A DNA stretch of 64,000 nt from Yamagishiella unicocca (Eukaryota > Chlorophyta > Chlorophyceae > Chlamydomonadales > Volvocaceae), in the NCBI GenBank assembly GCA_003116995.1, contig BDSL01000001.1:868001-932000 (forward strand). The letters run 5' to 3'. The notes beneath the pieces are model-generated. The model did not search any database and was not told the origin of the DNA. It was given only the letters and a program-made list of their open reading frames with translations. Positions 9,123-34,172 of the stretch are shown here, piece by piece. The position numbers and the translations under genes were made by a program. The first letter of the stretch is position 1, and the number at the start of each line of letters is the position of its first letter.

Positions 9123-11514
9123 ATGACTAGCGTCCTGCGGCGATCACTTCCGGTTGAAAGAGTTCGTGCCATATTTACAAGGGTCCCCGCATCTGGGCCT
9201 GAGACGCTTGTCGCGGCCGAGAATGGAGTCTACAGGCTATCCCTCAGCAATGAAGACGAGCCGATGGTCATCCTGGATGGCCGCATGCGCCTCACGCGGT
9301 CTGCCAACCTGGGTTCGTACGAATGGGACACCGACGCCGACGCGCGGTCGATCCTATATGCTGTCCCAAGTCCCGATGGCAGCGGTATTTGCTACTTCTC
9401 AACCCACACCACCCTCATGCGGTTGAATACCGACGACACGGTGGAGCTGGTTGCAGGCTCATGGGACGAGCCGGGCGAACGAAACGGCACAGGAGCTGAC
9501 GCATTGGTTCACGCGCCCCTATGCCTTGCCGCAACGGGTCCCATCTCCTCAGCTGCTCCCATCTCCTCAGCTGCGCCCGCCTTCTCAGCCGCTCCCTCCG
9601 GCGGTGCGAGGCATGCGGCCACTGTGGGGCTCGAGCCAGCAGACCTAGCTGCAGACGACGGCGTCAGCGGTGACGGTGGAGCGGCCTCTGCTGACGGCGG
9701 GTTCTTGTTCTTTGCGGAGGGCGGTCACCGTCTGCGCGGTAGGCTGGGTCGGTGGGGCTGAGCGAGCTTGGGCTGGGGGAAGAACACGACATGGCACGTA
9801 CGGGGCAAGTGGAGGGGCCGGGACAGGCCGCTGTCAGGCCCCTCCCTGCCTAGGCACACGCCTGCTTCCCAGCTCGGTGTGGTTCCGGAGCGGGATCAGC
9901 GGTCCCCTTCCCCCTCCCGACCTCGCCTGCTGCCCATCCTTGCCCCCCGGTCACCACCCTGCGCCACATGAAGGGCACCGTAACCCCGCCCCGCCCCACC
10001 ACCGCCCCGCCACCCTCGGTTGCGAACTCCCTTCCCCCACCCCTGGCCCCCAAACATACGTTCGCGCGCACTCACAGTACGTCGCGCCAGGCTGTCCTCC
10101 CCCCGGCGTCGCTCCGCCCTGGCTGCGGAGGTGGTGACGCTGCCCGACATCATCACCTACACCGCCATCAGGTGGGGGCGGACGGCGGTTTCGGGGCGAG
10201 GAGCCCTGGGGAGTGGCGAGTAGACCCTGGGGAGGGGAAAAGGAGCCCTGGGCAGCGGGAGGTTACGGTAGTCGACCCGCCCTGCATGCCCACGCCCTAC
10301 GGGCCGAAGCGAGATGGCGGTGGCAGTCAGCTGCTTGGCCCGCCTCGCCGTCCTTGATCGCTTACATAGCCCCTGCAGCGTTACTTCCGTCTTCCTTCCA
10401 CGCCCCTAACCTTTCGCCTCCCCCCGCGCCGTACAGCGCCCTGGCGTACGACTGCTCCAGGGATGTGCTGTACGTCGCGACTCAGCGCGCCATCCACCGC
10501 ATCACCGACCCCTGCGGCCCCGCGCCCACCAGCGAGGAGGTGGTGGGTCGCGGCTGGGACAACGGCAGCGACTCAAGTAGCGGCGAGGAGGACGACGCCG
10601 GAGGCGACGCCGACGGCGGCGTACGGCAGGAGCGGCGCCGCGGCGCCGCCGCTGGCGCCGCGCCAGCGGCGGCGGCGCCCTTCCGCTGCATCTGCGACTT
10701 GGCCGTTGACCGGCAGGGCAACATCTATGTGACAGAGATGGAGGGTCCCGTGCTACGAGTGGACCCCTCCGCCGGCTTCACCGTACAACCCGTACAAGCC
10801 GCGCTGGGCGGCGCCGCCAGCGCCAGCCTGGCTCTGCTGCCCGGCGGCTGGTTGTGTGTGTACGAGTGGGGCGGCAGCCGGCTGCAGCTGCTGCAGCTCG
10901 GCCTGGAGCCCAGCTGGCGCGCGCCGCCTCCGCCGCCACCGCCGCCGCCCGACCTGGCTGGCCTGGCTGAGGACTGGGGCGTGCTGCTGAGCCACCCGCA
11001 CGACACCTCGGACATCACCATCACCGTCGGCGATACCGCCTTCCACGCGCACCGCCTGGTGCTGTCCACCCGCTGCGAGTACTTCCTCCGCCAGTTCGCA
11101 GGGGCATGTCGCGACAGCCGCGCACGGCAGGTGGCTCTGCTGGACGCCGACCCCGACGCCTTCTCCCAGCTGCTGCGCCACATGTATACGGGCTGCCTGG
11201 ACTTCCCGGAGCCCCTGCTGCGTCCGGTTCTGGAGCTCGCAGATCGGCTGCTACTGCCTCGGGTGACGTCGCGGGTGCAGCAGCAGCTGCTGGCCGCAGC
11301 GACGCCGTCCTCGGTGGTGGGGGACCTGCTGTGGGCGGAGCGGATGGGCTTCGTGGAGCTGCTGGCGGGGCTCAAGGGCTACTACCTGGCCAACGAGCAC
11401 CGGGTGCTGGCGGCGGCGGGCGACTCAGTGCGGGCCATGATGTCGTCACACCCGGACCTCTTCTTCGAGCTGCACTGCTCGGCGGTGCGACGGGCGCACC
11501 CGGGGCCGTGGTAG
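9123..11514 (+). CDS. NHL-propeller/BTB-POZ/BACK protein, 595 aa
   Basis: Three exons (9123-9738, 10078-10171, 10437-11514) join in phase. ATG 9123 is chosen over ATG 9060 because the sequence after it (LPVERVRAIFTR) lines up with the paralogue (GVERVTAVLTR). Order: N-terminal propeller-like half with a 6-residue Ser/Ala repeat near residue 145, an acidic Gly/Asp/Ser insertion near 290, an NHL-like motif (CICDLAVDRQGNIYVTEMEG), LLPGGWLCVYEWGGSRL, a poly-Pro run, then BTB/POZ (DITITVGDTAFHAHRLVLST; LLDADPDAFSQLLRHMYTGC) and a BACK-like C-terminus (LLWAERMGFVELLAGLKGYY). BTB-BACK proteins are usually CUL3 adaptors; the NHL half would be the binding platform. That role is inferred from family knowledge. 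TGTAA lies at 11602-11606. Confidence 0.9.
9541..9600 (+). repeat. In-frame 18-bp coding repeat, about 3 copies
   Basis: Tandem copies of a unit like CCATCTCCTCAGCTGCTC encode a Ser-Ser-Ala-Ala-Pro-Ile repeat inside the propeller half of the BTB/NHL protein. Because the unit is a multiple of three, copy number can vary without a frameshift. Confidence 0.7.
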
Positions 11515-11601
11515 CGAGCTGCAGGGTAGTGTGGGTGCGCGGTGGGTTGGGTCTACCGCTGAGCAAGGGTGCGTGGGGCGTGCGGGTGGAGGTGGCGGTT
11601 G

Positions 11602-11606
11602 TGTAA
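11602..11606 (+). terminator. TGTAA poly(A) signal of the plus-strand BTB/NHL gene
   Basis: TGTAA 88 bases after the stop, at the usual distance for volvocine algae. Confidence 0.6.
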
Positions 11607-14321
11607 CGGGGTTGGGATAGGTGGCGCGGGGATGGACTGGAAAGGGCGGAAGATACAGGGTCTGAAGCGGGATTGATGCATCTCAGCCTAAACTGCCTCA
11701 TGTCTTTATTGCCATCTCATTGATTTTGGAACGGCGAGATGCTGCCAGGCTCCTCTTGTTTTTTTATGGCTCAGTCCCTGTGAGATGTGATGACCGGTCG
11801 CTTTCGGTTGGAACGCCGGAAGGGGGGGAGGGGCGCTGAGCGTGTGGAAGGTATCCGGCGAGGAACGGAAAGGCGGGCGGGAGTGGAGCGGCGTGAGCGG
11901 CTGCACGATTGGAGTGGTCAGAGAGGGAGTCGCGGGTTTGAAAATGCGCTCCGTTGCGCGCGTTGCGGTGCAAGGCGACGGGCACTGGCATGGACATGTC
12001 CAAGCTGGTGCGCACAGCAACCTTGCGTTGTGTCGCTGGAGGGGGCGCGGCTGCAGCAAGACACGCTTCTCTCTCTGTCTTTCGCGCGCGCGCGCGCACA
12101 ATGGCCACTATTGATCATCCGGTCGACAGTCGGCCAGCCGGGAAGCGCCTGCGAGATAGGCGGACGGGCCCCGACGTGGGGTCGTCCGCTGCAGGGCTAG
12201 GGATTGAAGACAATGGCCGCCGGGTCAGCGGCGCCGCTAGGGGCTCGTCGGCTCCTAGCGCGGCAATGACGAAATGTATGCTCGAGTGTATGTTGCAGAG
12301 TCCAGGCACCGCAGGCCGAAGGAGAGCGGCCACTGGCGGCAGCTGCGGCTGCTGTGGCTATTGATGTGGCTGCGTGGATATGGCTGCGGCTGTTGTTGCC
12401 CGCGCGTTTGGGCGGGCCCGCTTGCCGAACGCTAATGACTAACGGACATCATGTCGGCGCCAAAGACGATCATGTGCGACCGGGGACTGGCCGGAACCTG
12501 CCGACCGCTTCCAGGAAGGGATCCGCGGGACGTAGTGCGACGTCTGGATGGACGCGTTCGCGCGGGCGGCGGCGGTTAGGCGGGCCACGGAAAAGCTGGG
12601 CCGGCGACTCACGGCCCCCCATTTAGCTCTCCCGCCGGGCAGCTCGCGTACTCAGTACTCGCGAGGCGCGTGTTTGTTGCCGCTGTTTATCAGAGGTGGC
12701 GGTGGTGGTGGGCCTGAGGGCGTGGAGGGGTGTGTATTATCGCCTGCTTGGGCGGCTGGACGATAGGGCCCAGCAGCCCGACTCAAGGCTGGGTTGGCTG
12801 AGCTGCAAAAAATGACTCAGCGAGTCTGGACTTACGGTTAGCGAATGAAGCATGTGCAAGTGTTTTATGTGGCATTTAGCCCGGAGTAATCCGGACGGCA
12901 TATACATGTTTGGGGAGCACCTTGGCTGGGTGAGCAAGCAAAGGAGTGTGTTCCGGGTGTGCCGGCACTCGCTGCTGCCTCGGCGAACGTCCACATGCCG
13001 GACGTACGCCGCTGAGCCCGGATGATGCTGGCTGGGAGTCGGGCGATGGAGGTGAATGTGTGCGCGATGTGAGGTGGAAGGGAGAGGTGGAGGTGGGCGG
13101 CGGGGACCTCGGTGAAAAGGCGCCCGCTCTGCGCGCCCAGCCTCCTAGGTGCCCTGCCACGCCCCCACACGCCGCCGCACCGCACCCCGTTGCTTGCAGT
13201 CGTGTACCCGGGGCTGGGTGCACCGGGTTGCGTCCTCCCGGCTCCGAGGTGACGGGGCAGCACTGCTACCGGATGAGTCCCAACGGAACACGTGCTTCCA
13301 GCTCAGGACGTCCTCCCTCCGCCCCAGCTCCCCAGCTCGCCAGCCCGCATACACGGTCGCGGGTTGTGCGGCCCCCGACGCGCTCCAGCTGCAGCCCCAC
13401 TGCACCCCGCCCCTCGATGCAGAGCGACCTCCTGGTTGCTGTCACGCTTTCAAAAGCCACACATCTTTCCTTTCCTGTGCCGGGCCAAGGCACCGGTGGT
13501 TTCGTAGGCACCGTGCGGCGACGCGATCCGCGGCGCCTCCCGGCTGGCCCGCTGCGACCCGTGGGCCACCAGGAGTGCCCCCGGTGATGTAGGGCAGGCG
13601 CTGAAGCGCGGCCACACACCGCTCGAGTGTACCACAAACGGAAACACCGCCGCGAGGGCGTCCTCGCTTTACTTACACGGCACACCCAGCGCCCGAGACT
13701 AGGGCCGCGCCCCGTACCGTATCGCTCACCGCTCCCCTTCTAGCGGCGGCGTGCCGGCTGGGCTAGCAGTGCACCCCACTGCCGTCACTAGGGCCGCCAC
13801 TTTGCCCTGCGGGGCAAACACCAGCGGACGCTGACGCCTCCACGACCACCCTCCTGACGGCCCCGGTACCACGGCGGCGCAGCGGTAGGATCATTTCCGA
13901 TGTACGAGTCGGCGCGGTTCTAAGTCGTTTCCAAGTCGATTTCCCAAGTCGGCTCCACAACCAATTTCGGAGCTATGAAGACGCTTGCGCCAGCACCACA
14001 CAGGTCCCAGCCGTGGGGGCCGTGCTTCGAACCGCCGGCAAGAAAATCGCCGACCCGCAGCGCCGCGAATAAAGATACGAGCCCCCGAGTCCATCCGTTC
14101 TGGGAGCCCCTGCTCGGGCTCCTTTGCTGCGCCATACTCGTCCGCATCCAACCCTCATCCCCGTACTACAAACACGTTTACGGTGAAAACAGACACTCGC
14201 CCTCATCCTCCCGTACACTCGTACACGGTACCCGTACGACACCCTGCACCCGCGCGTTGCGCAAACAGGACACTTTCCTCCCCGCCCGGTGCACCAGCAG
14301 TGCACTCCCCACCGCACCACA
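11607..14321. other. Gene-poor stretch, about 2.7 kb
   Basis: Between the 3' ends of the BTB/NHL gene (+) and the ABCC gene (-). There are open frames on both strands but none has a recognisable domain, consistent splice structure or natural composition. A short GC dinucleotide run lies at 12085-12098. Converging 3' ends explain the absence of promoters, but the length is unusual for this gene-dense window. Confidence 0.4.
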
Positions 14322-14326
14322 TTACA
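14322..14326 (-). terminator. TGTAA poly(A) signal of the ABCC gene
   Basis: TTACA on the plus strand (TGTAA in the transcript), about 200 bases past the ABCC stop at 14530. Confidence 0.5.
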
Positions 14327-14529
14327 CCGCAGGCGCCGCAAACCGTGCACCCCGTTCCGCTGTTCCACCGCATCGCGCTCCGATACCACCGCCGACGCTC
14401 CGATACCACCACCAACGCCGTCACCACCACCAACCACTGTCCGCCAAACACCGCCACGGACACCACCGCCTCCGGCACCATCTCCTCCAACCCCGGCCTG
14501 GCACCCTCGGGGCCCCTCCCCCTCACCCC

Positions 14530-27270
<12,741 letters not shown>

Positions 27271-27766
27271 CGTAGGCGCAGTCGGCAGCCGGGTTATACA
27301 ATATTGACTTTATCGATTCAATATTTAGATGCAAAGCGTCCTGAAGCTGCGTCGTCGGCAAGGTGAAATCATCTCCTGTGCGCAACGTTGTGAACAACTT
27401 AATGCTCCAGTAACAGCAGCGCTCGCTGCGAGCCCAGGTTCGCTATATGATTGATAAAGAGGACAATAACGAGTTGCTGCCTGCGCTGTCAGTTTCCGGG
27501 GGGTCCACCGCTGCACCTTGTGTGGTGGCCGTTGCCACAACTACTCAACACGTATGCTTTGCGTGACATAGATCATGATAGCAGCAGCAATTGAGGCTAC
27601 ATGAAGGCGCATTATAGAACTGTGTAAGGAGGTAATTACAAATACTTGCAGATTTCGGAGCCAACCTTCAGTACTACACCTTTGCAGAACAGTGTTGCAT
27701 GCTTCACCCTACCTTCAAAGTCAATATGCAACAACCACGATCATACAGAATTACAGCCGTCGGGCG
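27271..27766. promoter_or_regulatory. Divergent promoter region ABCC / GUF1
   Basis: About 500 bases, A/T-richer than neighbouring DNA (for example 27300-27330 and 27560-27650), between two start codons on opposite strands. It should hold both promoters and 5' UTRs. I see no unambiguous TATA box or operator. Confidence 0.5.
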
Positions 27767-30700
27767 ATGTTGATGTCGCCATGCCCAGCAGCTGTCCTGC
27801 GTGCCGCTGCAGAGTACGCTGCGTTAGTTGCATCGAGTTACGGATGGCTTACCGCTCGCATGGCAGCTCCGGCCGCCCCCTTGCTTGGCGCTTGCGGAGC
27901 TAGTGCATCAACCAGCAGCATTCCCGACAGCATCGCTGCAGCGTCGGGACGGGCGTTTGATACGTGGCCCGCGCACTTGCGTTGTTCGGCCACACGGCGA
28001 TGGAACGGCGACAGGTGCCTGCCAGATTTCACCGCCCTCGTTCCCGCCGAGGCTGTCGTGACGCCGCTACGACTGCAAACCGTCGCCGTCGCGTCATCGT
28101 CCAGCAGCAACCTTTCCCCTGCGTATCTTGCGCATCCACAGCAGCTAGCGGCAGTCACCCGTGAGGGGAGTCGGAGCGCGGCGCTGCAAACGCAGCGCCC
28201 TGCGTCGGCGACGCGCTGCCCGGCTGCTGTCCCGCCTGCGGCCGCACTCTCAGTCGCGGGGATGGTTGCTGAAAGCTGTGGGAGGCGTACGAAGGTTCGG
28301 CGAACGTCGGGGGCAGCACTGACGGCGGCAGCAGCAGCCAGACACTGGGCTGCGGACAACGCAGCCGCCAGCTCCGCCGGCCTGCTTGCGATGCGCGCCG
28401 CCAGCACCGCAGCCAGCACCACCGCGGCTGCCCAGTCGCCGACGCCGCCGACACCTCCCCCCCAGTCGCCGGGCCAGCAGCCGCCGCTGGGCTTCATCCG
28501 GGGCCTCTATGACGTGGCCTCCTTCCCGCCCGACCGGATTCGCAACTTCTCCATTATCGCCCACGTGGACCACGGTGAGGCCACCGCCCGGCTGCATGGC
28601 TGCCCGGCTGCCGGGCGAGATGTGTTCGCAACGTGCGATTTACGTGCAGATAATTTCGTATGGCTATATGCTTTCGGTGGTAGAACTCGGTCAAAACCTG
28701 CTCTCTACTGCTGCGGCTGCTGCGGCTGCTGCGGCTGGTGACGCTGCTGCTGGTCCCAGCCCGTGTCAGTGCGTTCGCAACAACTGCGTCGCCAGGGGCC
28801 GCAGACAGCACTGCGTGGGCGCTATCGCACCCCCCCCCCCAGCTAATTTCTGCCCTCCGTTTCCTATTTCGTGTCACCGGGTTCTCGCACCCCACCGCAG
28901 GCAAGTCAACTCTAGCCGACCGGCTGCTGGAGATGACGGGGGCGCTGGGTGCCCGGGCCACCCACAACGCGCAGTATCTGGACAAGCTGCAGGTGCGGGG
29001 CAGCTCGGTTTCCTGCCTGCCCTGGGCCCCCTGGAGGGGGGGTGGCGTGAAAACCGTTGACGCAAAAAAGACAGGGGGTTTATCAAAACCGTTTTACGCA
29101 ACGGGACAGGATAGTTGACGCATGGTCGTCGGACACCAAGGGGGGGGGGGAGGGGCCAGTGCCGGGGGGGTGGCATAAGGACCGGCTTCACGACAGGTAT
29201 AATATCTTGTACGCATTGTCTTCGGTACACATAATTGCGGGTGCATGTTGGGCCAGTGCCCGGGAGGGAGTGCACCCGCGGGGTGTCCGGCTTGTCTGGC
29301 TAGCCGCCGCCGCACCGAGCAACAGCGTCTGTTTTGAGGCCTTGGTCAGGTTCGGCGAGGAGCGGGCTCGGTGACTTGTGGTCGGGCGAACACAAGGGAA
29401 TAGCCCCACGCACCCTCACGGCCTGTTTGGGCTCCTTCCCGTCTCTTGGGTTAACCCCCGCCTGGTGCCCCCTGTCCACCTGCCCCCCCGTGCCTCGTCA
29501 CCCTCGCCCCCAGGTGGAGCGCGAGCGCGGCATCACCGTCAAGGCCCAGACTGTGTCGCTGGTGTACCACCACGGGGGGGTGCCGTACCTGCTCAACCTC
29601 ATCGACACGCCGGGTGGGTCAGTGGCGGGCTGGGAGGACCCAGGGCTGGATCCAGGGGTGCCGGGGCAGCGCGCTGGCGCCCCGCGGTGCTGTCCCGCCC
29701 TCACGACCCGTCGTTGCTCACCGCAGCAGACACCCATGCACGCCGCAAACCTAAAAAACCTCCTCCCCCGCCAGGCCACGTCGACTTCAGCTACGAGGTG
29801 TCTCGCTCCCTGGCCGCCTGCCAGGGTGCCCTGCTGGTGGTGGACGCGGGCCAGGGCATCCAGGCGCAGACGGTGGCCAACTTCTACCTGGCGTTCGACC
29901 AGGCAGGAGAGGGGAGAGCGACCCATGGGGGGCAGGGAGTGGGAAGGGAATGGGGCGAGCAGTAAGCTAGTAGTACACGGGTCAATGAGCACCACGAAAG
30001 CATGGGGGAGCAGGGACCCTTCCACTGGCGTTATCGCATTCAGCGTCCGAGCAGCCTCCCACTGCTTCGCCCCCGTTCCCGCTGCTCGCACTTACCCTCG
30101 CACGCACCCTCTTAATGCGAATGATACTCCCTAACCCACTCCGTCAGGGAATGGATCTGATCCCGGTGATCAACAAGATCGACCTGCCGGCCGCCGACCC
30201 ACGTGGCTGCGCCGACCAGATGGCCCTCGCCTTCGACATCGACCCCTCCGGGGTGCTGTTCACCAGCGCCAAAACCGGGCAGGGCATGGAGGCGGTGCTG
30301 CCCGCCGTCGTGGAGTGAGTGCGTTGAAGGAGGGGGCGCCGCCAGGGGCTGGGTGGGCCGGCAGGGACTTGGAAAGGAGGACATGGTGTACATCGTGGGA
30401 GAGGCCAGGTGGGCTCAGGGTTGGTATGTCTACTACGTGCGAGGGCATGTCTTTCAAACGTTTTTTGCCTGCCGACCTTTTGGATCCCGCTTGTTGACGC
30501 GCCCCAGCGCCTCGAACTACCCGTCCCCCTTCCCCAGGCGGATCCGGCCCCCCCGCGGCGACCCCTCCGCCCCCCTCCGCATGCTCATGTTCGACGCCTT
30601 CCACGACGAGTACCGCGGGGTGGTGCTGCTGGTGGAGGTGGTGGACGGGGCGGTGGCGGTGGGGCAGCGAGTGGCCATGGCGTCGACGGAGACGACGTAC

Positions 30701-33507
30701 GAGGTGCAGGAGGTGCGCCCGGGAGGGCGGGGAACCGGGGCCTGCGCTTATTACGGTAAGCGGGATGACGAGTTTCAAGCTGGATGGCGGCGGCTGTGTG
30801 GCCTCGACGGACGGCCTTGGCGTTGACGACGCGCCCGGCCACGTGGCTCGCTAACCCGGGCCGACCCCAAGTGGCGGAAGCTGCTACTGCCCGTCCCTTC
30901 CCTCCCCTGGCCCCACTCTGCCTTCCTGGCCCCGTACCAGTTCCCCTGCCGAACTGTCCTGGTCCCTCCCTCCCACAGCCTGCCAATCAATCTCTGCCAA
31001 TCAATTTCTGACAATCAATCTCTGCCAATCATTATCTGACAACCCAACATCCCCAACATTACCGCCGCGGATCACCACCTGTTGTTGGCCTCGCTCTCGC
31101 CAGCTCACCCCCCGCACCACGTGCCGTACGCCACATGACCCGCCTGCCGTGCTGCCCGTCTCAACGGGCCCCCCCTCCCACCTCGCCTTCCCGCCCGCGT
31201 CGCCTCTTCCTCCTCCTCCTCGCAGGTGGGTCTGCTTGCTCCGGAGCGCCACCCCACCGGCCGCCTGCTGACCGGCCAGGTGGGCTACCTGCTGTGCGGC
31301 ATCAAGGACCTCAAGGCGGCACGGGTGGGCGACACGCTCTACGCAGCAGCCACAGGCGCAGGGGCGGCCGGGCCCGCGACCCGGCCGCCACAGCTGCCTG
31401 GCTTCAAGCCCGCCAAAGCCATGGTGAGCAGTGCGGGGGTAGGGGATCCCCGCTCCTGGGGGCAGGTGGATGGTCGGGGCCCCGCCACGCCGTAGACCGC
31501 CCTTGTCAGAGGGGTCAAGGACCCGCATATGGCTCGGCGGGCAGTAGATCCGTGCCGGCAGGCCGGCCGGCCCAGCCCAGCTGGCGCTGAGACGGCTGCT
31601 GAGCTGAGCGCCTTGAAAGATGCACCAGCAGCCGTTACTGCAGCTGGCGTTGCTTCTGCTAGTGAGGCGCCAAGGGGCCAGAACCCAATCCTGCTGCTGC
31701 TGCTTCCGCCTCAGGTGTTCGCGGGTTTGTTCCCGCTGGGCGGTGATGGTCAGGAGTTCGAGTCCCTCGCCACCGCGATGGACAAGCTACTGCTCAACGA
31801 CGCTAGGTAGGCTGCGGCCTGGGCGGGGGCCGAGGCGACGGCCCGCCAGGTTGATGCGTTTGCTATGACTCGACGCACCCCCTAGTCCTAGCCACACTGC
31901 CCCAGTCGCTACTACTGCACCTGCAACTCAGCCACCTGGCCAGAGCACCTCCACCTCTCACCGCCCGTCGGCTATGGCCACTCCCCGACTGATGACCCCT
32001 CCCCTGACTCGCCACTGCAGTGTCGTGATGAAGCGCGAGAACAGCGACGCGCTGGGCCCTGGCTTCCGGTGCGTCCATCCTTGCCTCTGGGCTCGTGGGG
32101 CGCTTCATGAAGGCATCGTGCCCACGTGCCTGGCTATTCATCCTGGTCAGTTAGGCGCCAGTTTGCACCCACCCAACCAACTACCCCTTCCCCCGCACCC
32201 CTCCCGTGCCCAGGTGCGGATTCCTGGGTATGCTCCACATGGAGATCTTCACGCAGCGCCTGGAGCAGGAGTTCGGAGCCAGCGTAGTCACCACCACCCC
32301 CATGGTGCCGTACATCTTGGAGATGCCTGACGGCACCAGCGAGACGCTGGAGAGCGCCGCGGACTTCCCTCTGGAGAAGAAGGTGCGGGACGACGGGGCC
32401 TGCGGGCTGGCCGCCGGATTGTACTGTTGCCCGATGTGGTCAGATGTGCATCTACGAGCTGGGCAAGGCAGGCCCAGCCGGGGGCTGCTGACCGCTCCTC
32501 CCCTCCGGTTGCGTGTCGAACACCCCGCCGGATGTACCACACTTGCTTCCCCCCGCAGCTGATGCGCATCCTGGAGCCGACTGTCACCGCCACCCTCATC
32601 ACCCCGGACGCCTCGCTGGGTCGCCTGATGGAGCTGTGCACCTCTCGCCGCGGCGAGCAGCTGGAGCACAGCTCGCTGGGCGGCGGCCGCACCATGCTGC
32701 GGTACCGGCTGCCGCTGGCGGAGCTGGCGGGCGACTTCTACAGCACCGTCAAGAGCCGTTCGCAAGGGTGAGGGGTCCAGCGCGATAGGACCGTCGGCGT
32801 TGCGAGGATCGTGCTGCTCCTTCCCGACCCGTTGATCTCGAACGGCCTCCCCGCACTGAATGTGTGTCTGAGCTGACATTGGGCCGTCCTGTTTTCCGGC
32901 CCGCCTGCTGCGGCGCAGGTACGCCTCGTTCGACTATGAGGAGGGGCCCTACCGGCCCGCCGACCTGGTCCGCCTGGACATCCTGGCGCACGGCCAGCCG
33001 GTGGACGCGCTGGCCCGTATGGTCGCGCGGGATGAGGCGCCCACGGTGGGGCGGGCGCTGCTGATCAAGATGCGCGACTTGCTGGACCGGCAGCAGTTCG
33101 AGGTGGTGCTGCAGGTGGGACCCAGGGCTGGTGGTGCTGGTGTGAGACACGGGTCTACGGATACCGACCAGACGGTATCTGGTATGGGATTTGTACTGTA
33201 CGTGTGATGTGTCGCTGCGAGTTGTTGGTGTTTAGCACGAGTTGCTGCGTCACACGATTGCAGGAAAGGGACTAAGCTGCCCCACCCATTCGATGCCGTC
33301 ACTCAGGCCGCCGCGAACGGGAAGGTCATTGCGCGTGAGACGCTCAAGGCTCTGCGCAAGAATGTAACGGCAAAGTGCTACGGCGGGGACATTTCCCGGA
33401 AGCGCAAGCTTTTAGATCGGCAAAAGGAGGGCAAGCGGCGAATGAAGCGGTTGGGTAGTATAGATGTGCCGCAGGAGCTGTTCCCCGAGCTGATGAAGAC
33501 GCGATAA
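27767..33507 (+). CDS. GUF1: Organellar translation GTPase GUF1/LepA (EF4), 860 aa, 13 exons
   Basis: Exons in phase: 27767-28574, 28901-28992, 29514-29613, 29775-29902, 30148-30314, 30538-30712, 31226-31423, 31715-31806, 32021-32068, 32214-32382, 32559-32767, 32919-33114, 33307-33507. GTPase motifs are complete: G1 [12 protein letters not shown]2 [12 protein letters not shown]3 [14 protein letters not shown]4 NKIDLP, G5 TSAKTGQGM. LepA-specific parts follow: [35 protein letters not shown] and the C-terminal domain ending in [20 protein letters not shown]4 acts on stalled or mis-set ribosomes. The phrases [15 protein letters not shown] and [20 protein letters not shown] resemble mitochondrial GUF1 more than chloroplast LEPA, and the N-terminus ([20 protein letters not shown]) suits a transit peptide; mitochondria are my best guess. 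The N-terminal extension of about 255 residues is long. The intron after 29902 starts with GC instead of GT. Confidence 0.93.
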
Positions 33508-34172
33508 CCTGGCGGTGGTCTGTGGATGGTGGCCTAATACGGTTTGCATCGACTGGGTAAGCGGGCGGCGCTTCTCGCTACGTCGGCTAGCTGTTGATGA
33601 TGCACGATGCACCAATTTACTTATGTGGTGATTAAACCGTCGCTACAGCGCGGAAGTCATTGTTTGTTCATGTAATGCGGGCCCTCTGCCTACCAAATTG
33701 TTACTCGCTGTTGCTCAACATCGAACACACTGCAATGACTGCCCTGCACATGGGCCCAACATACCCGACAACACAACGTTCAACATACCGTATGGGGCGG
33801 GTGCCAAGCTATTCACATGGAAAGCTGGTATCAACATGCCCGCGGTTCCTGGTCAGGATCGGGCCTAACAACTCTCCTTATAAACATACACGCGCCCGCA
33901 TGTTCCAGCGCCCTCTCGTACTGTCACCCGAGACTGCATCTTCTGCAGAAGTGGTTACTGCACTGCGACGGCTAGTGTGGCTCGCTGGTGTTTAGATGTC
34001 CGCTTTCTGGAGTAGCCGGTTCAGTAGTTAATCTGCAATCGGCAAATTTAAGTGAAGACTGTGTTCATGCAAGGCACTATACATCATAAGGTGTATACTA
34101 CCCCCCCCCGCCATTTCCCCAGTCCCTGGCTAGCTCGTCCCCAAATGACTAAGAAAACGACACCGCAGCACA
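33508..34172. other. Convergent 3' region GUF1 / kinesin
   Basis: Contains TGTAA at 33671-33675, 164 bases past the GUF1 stop. The rest has no recognised feature. The kinesin 3' UTR must also lie here but I see no TGTAA for it. Confidence 0.5.
33671..33675 (+). terminator. TGTAA poly(A) signal of GUF1
   Basis: TGTAA 164 bases after the GUF1 stop codon. Confidence 0.55.

Noticed and set aside
11954..12364. Possible small plus-strand gene in the gene-poor stretch
   Set aside because: No domain, no splice support, biased Arg/Gly/Ala composition, and it spans a GC dinucleotide run.
27692..27766. Earlier in-frame start of GUF1
   Set aside because: The upstream codon is GTG; the first ATG in frame is 27767.
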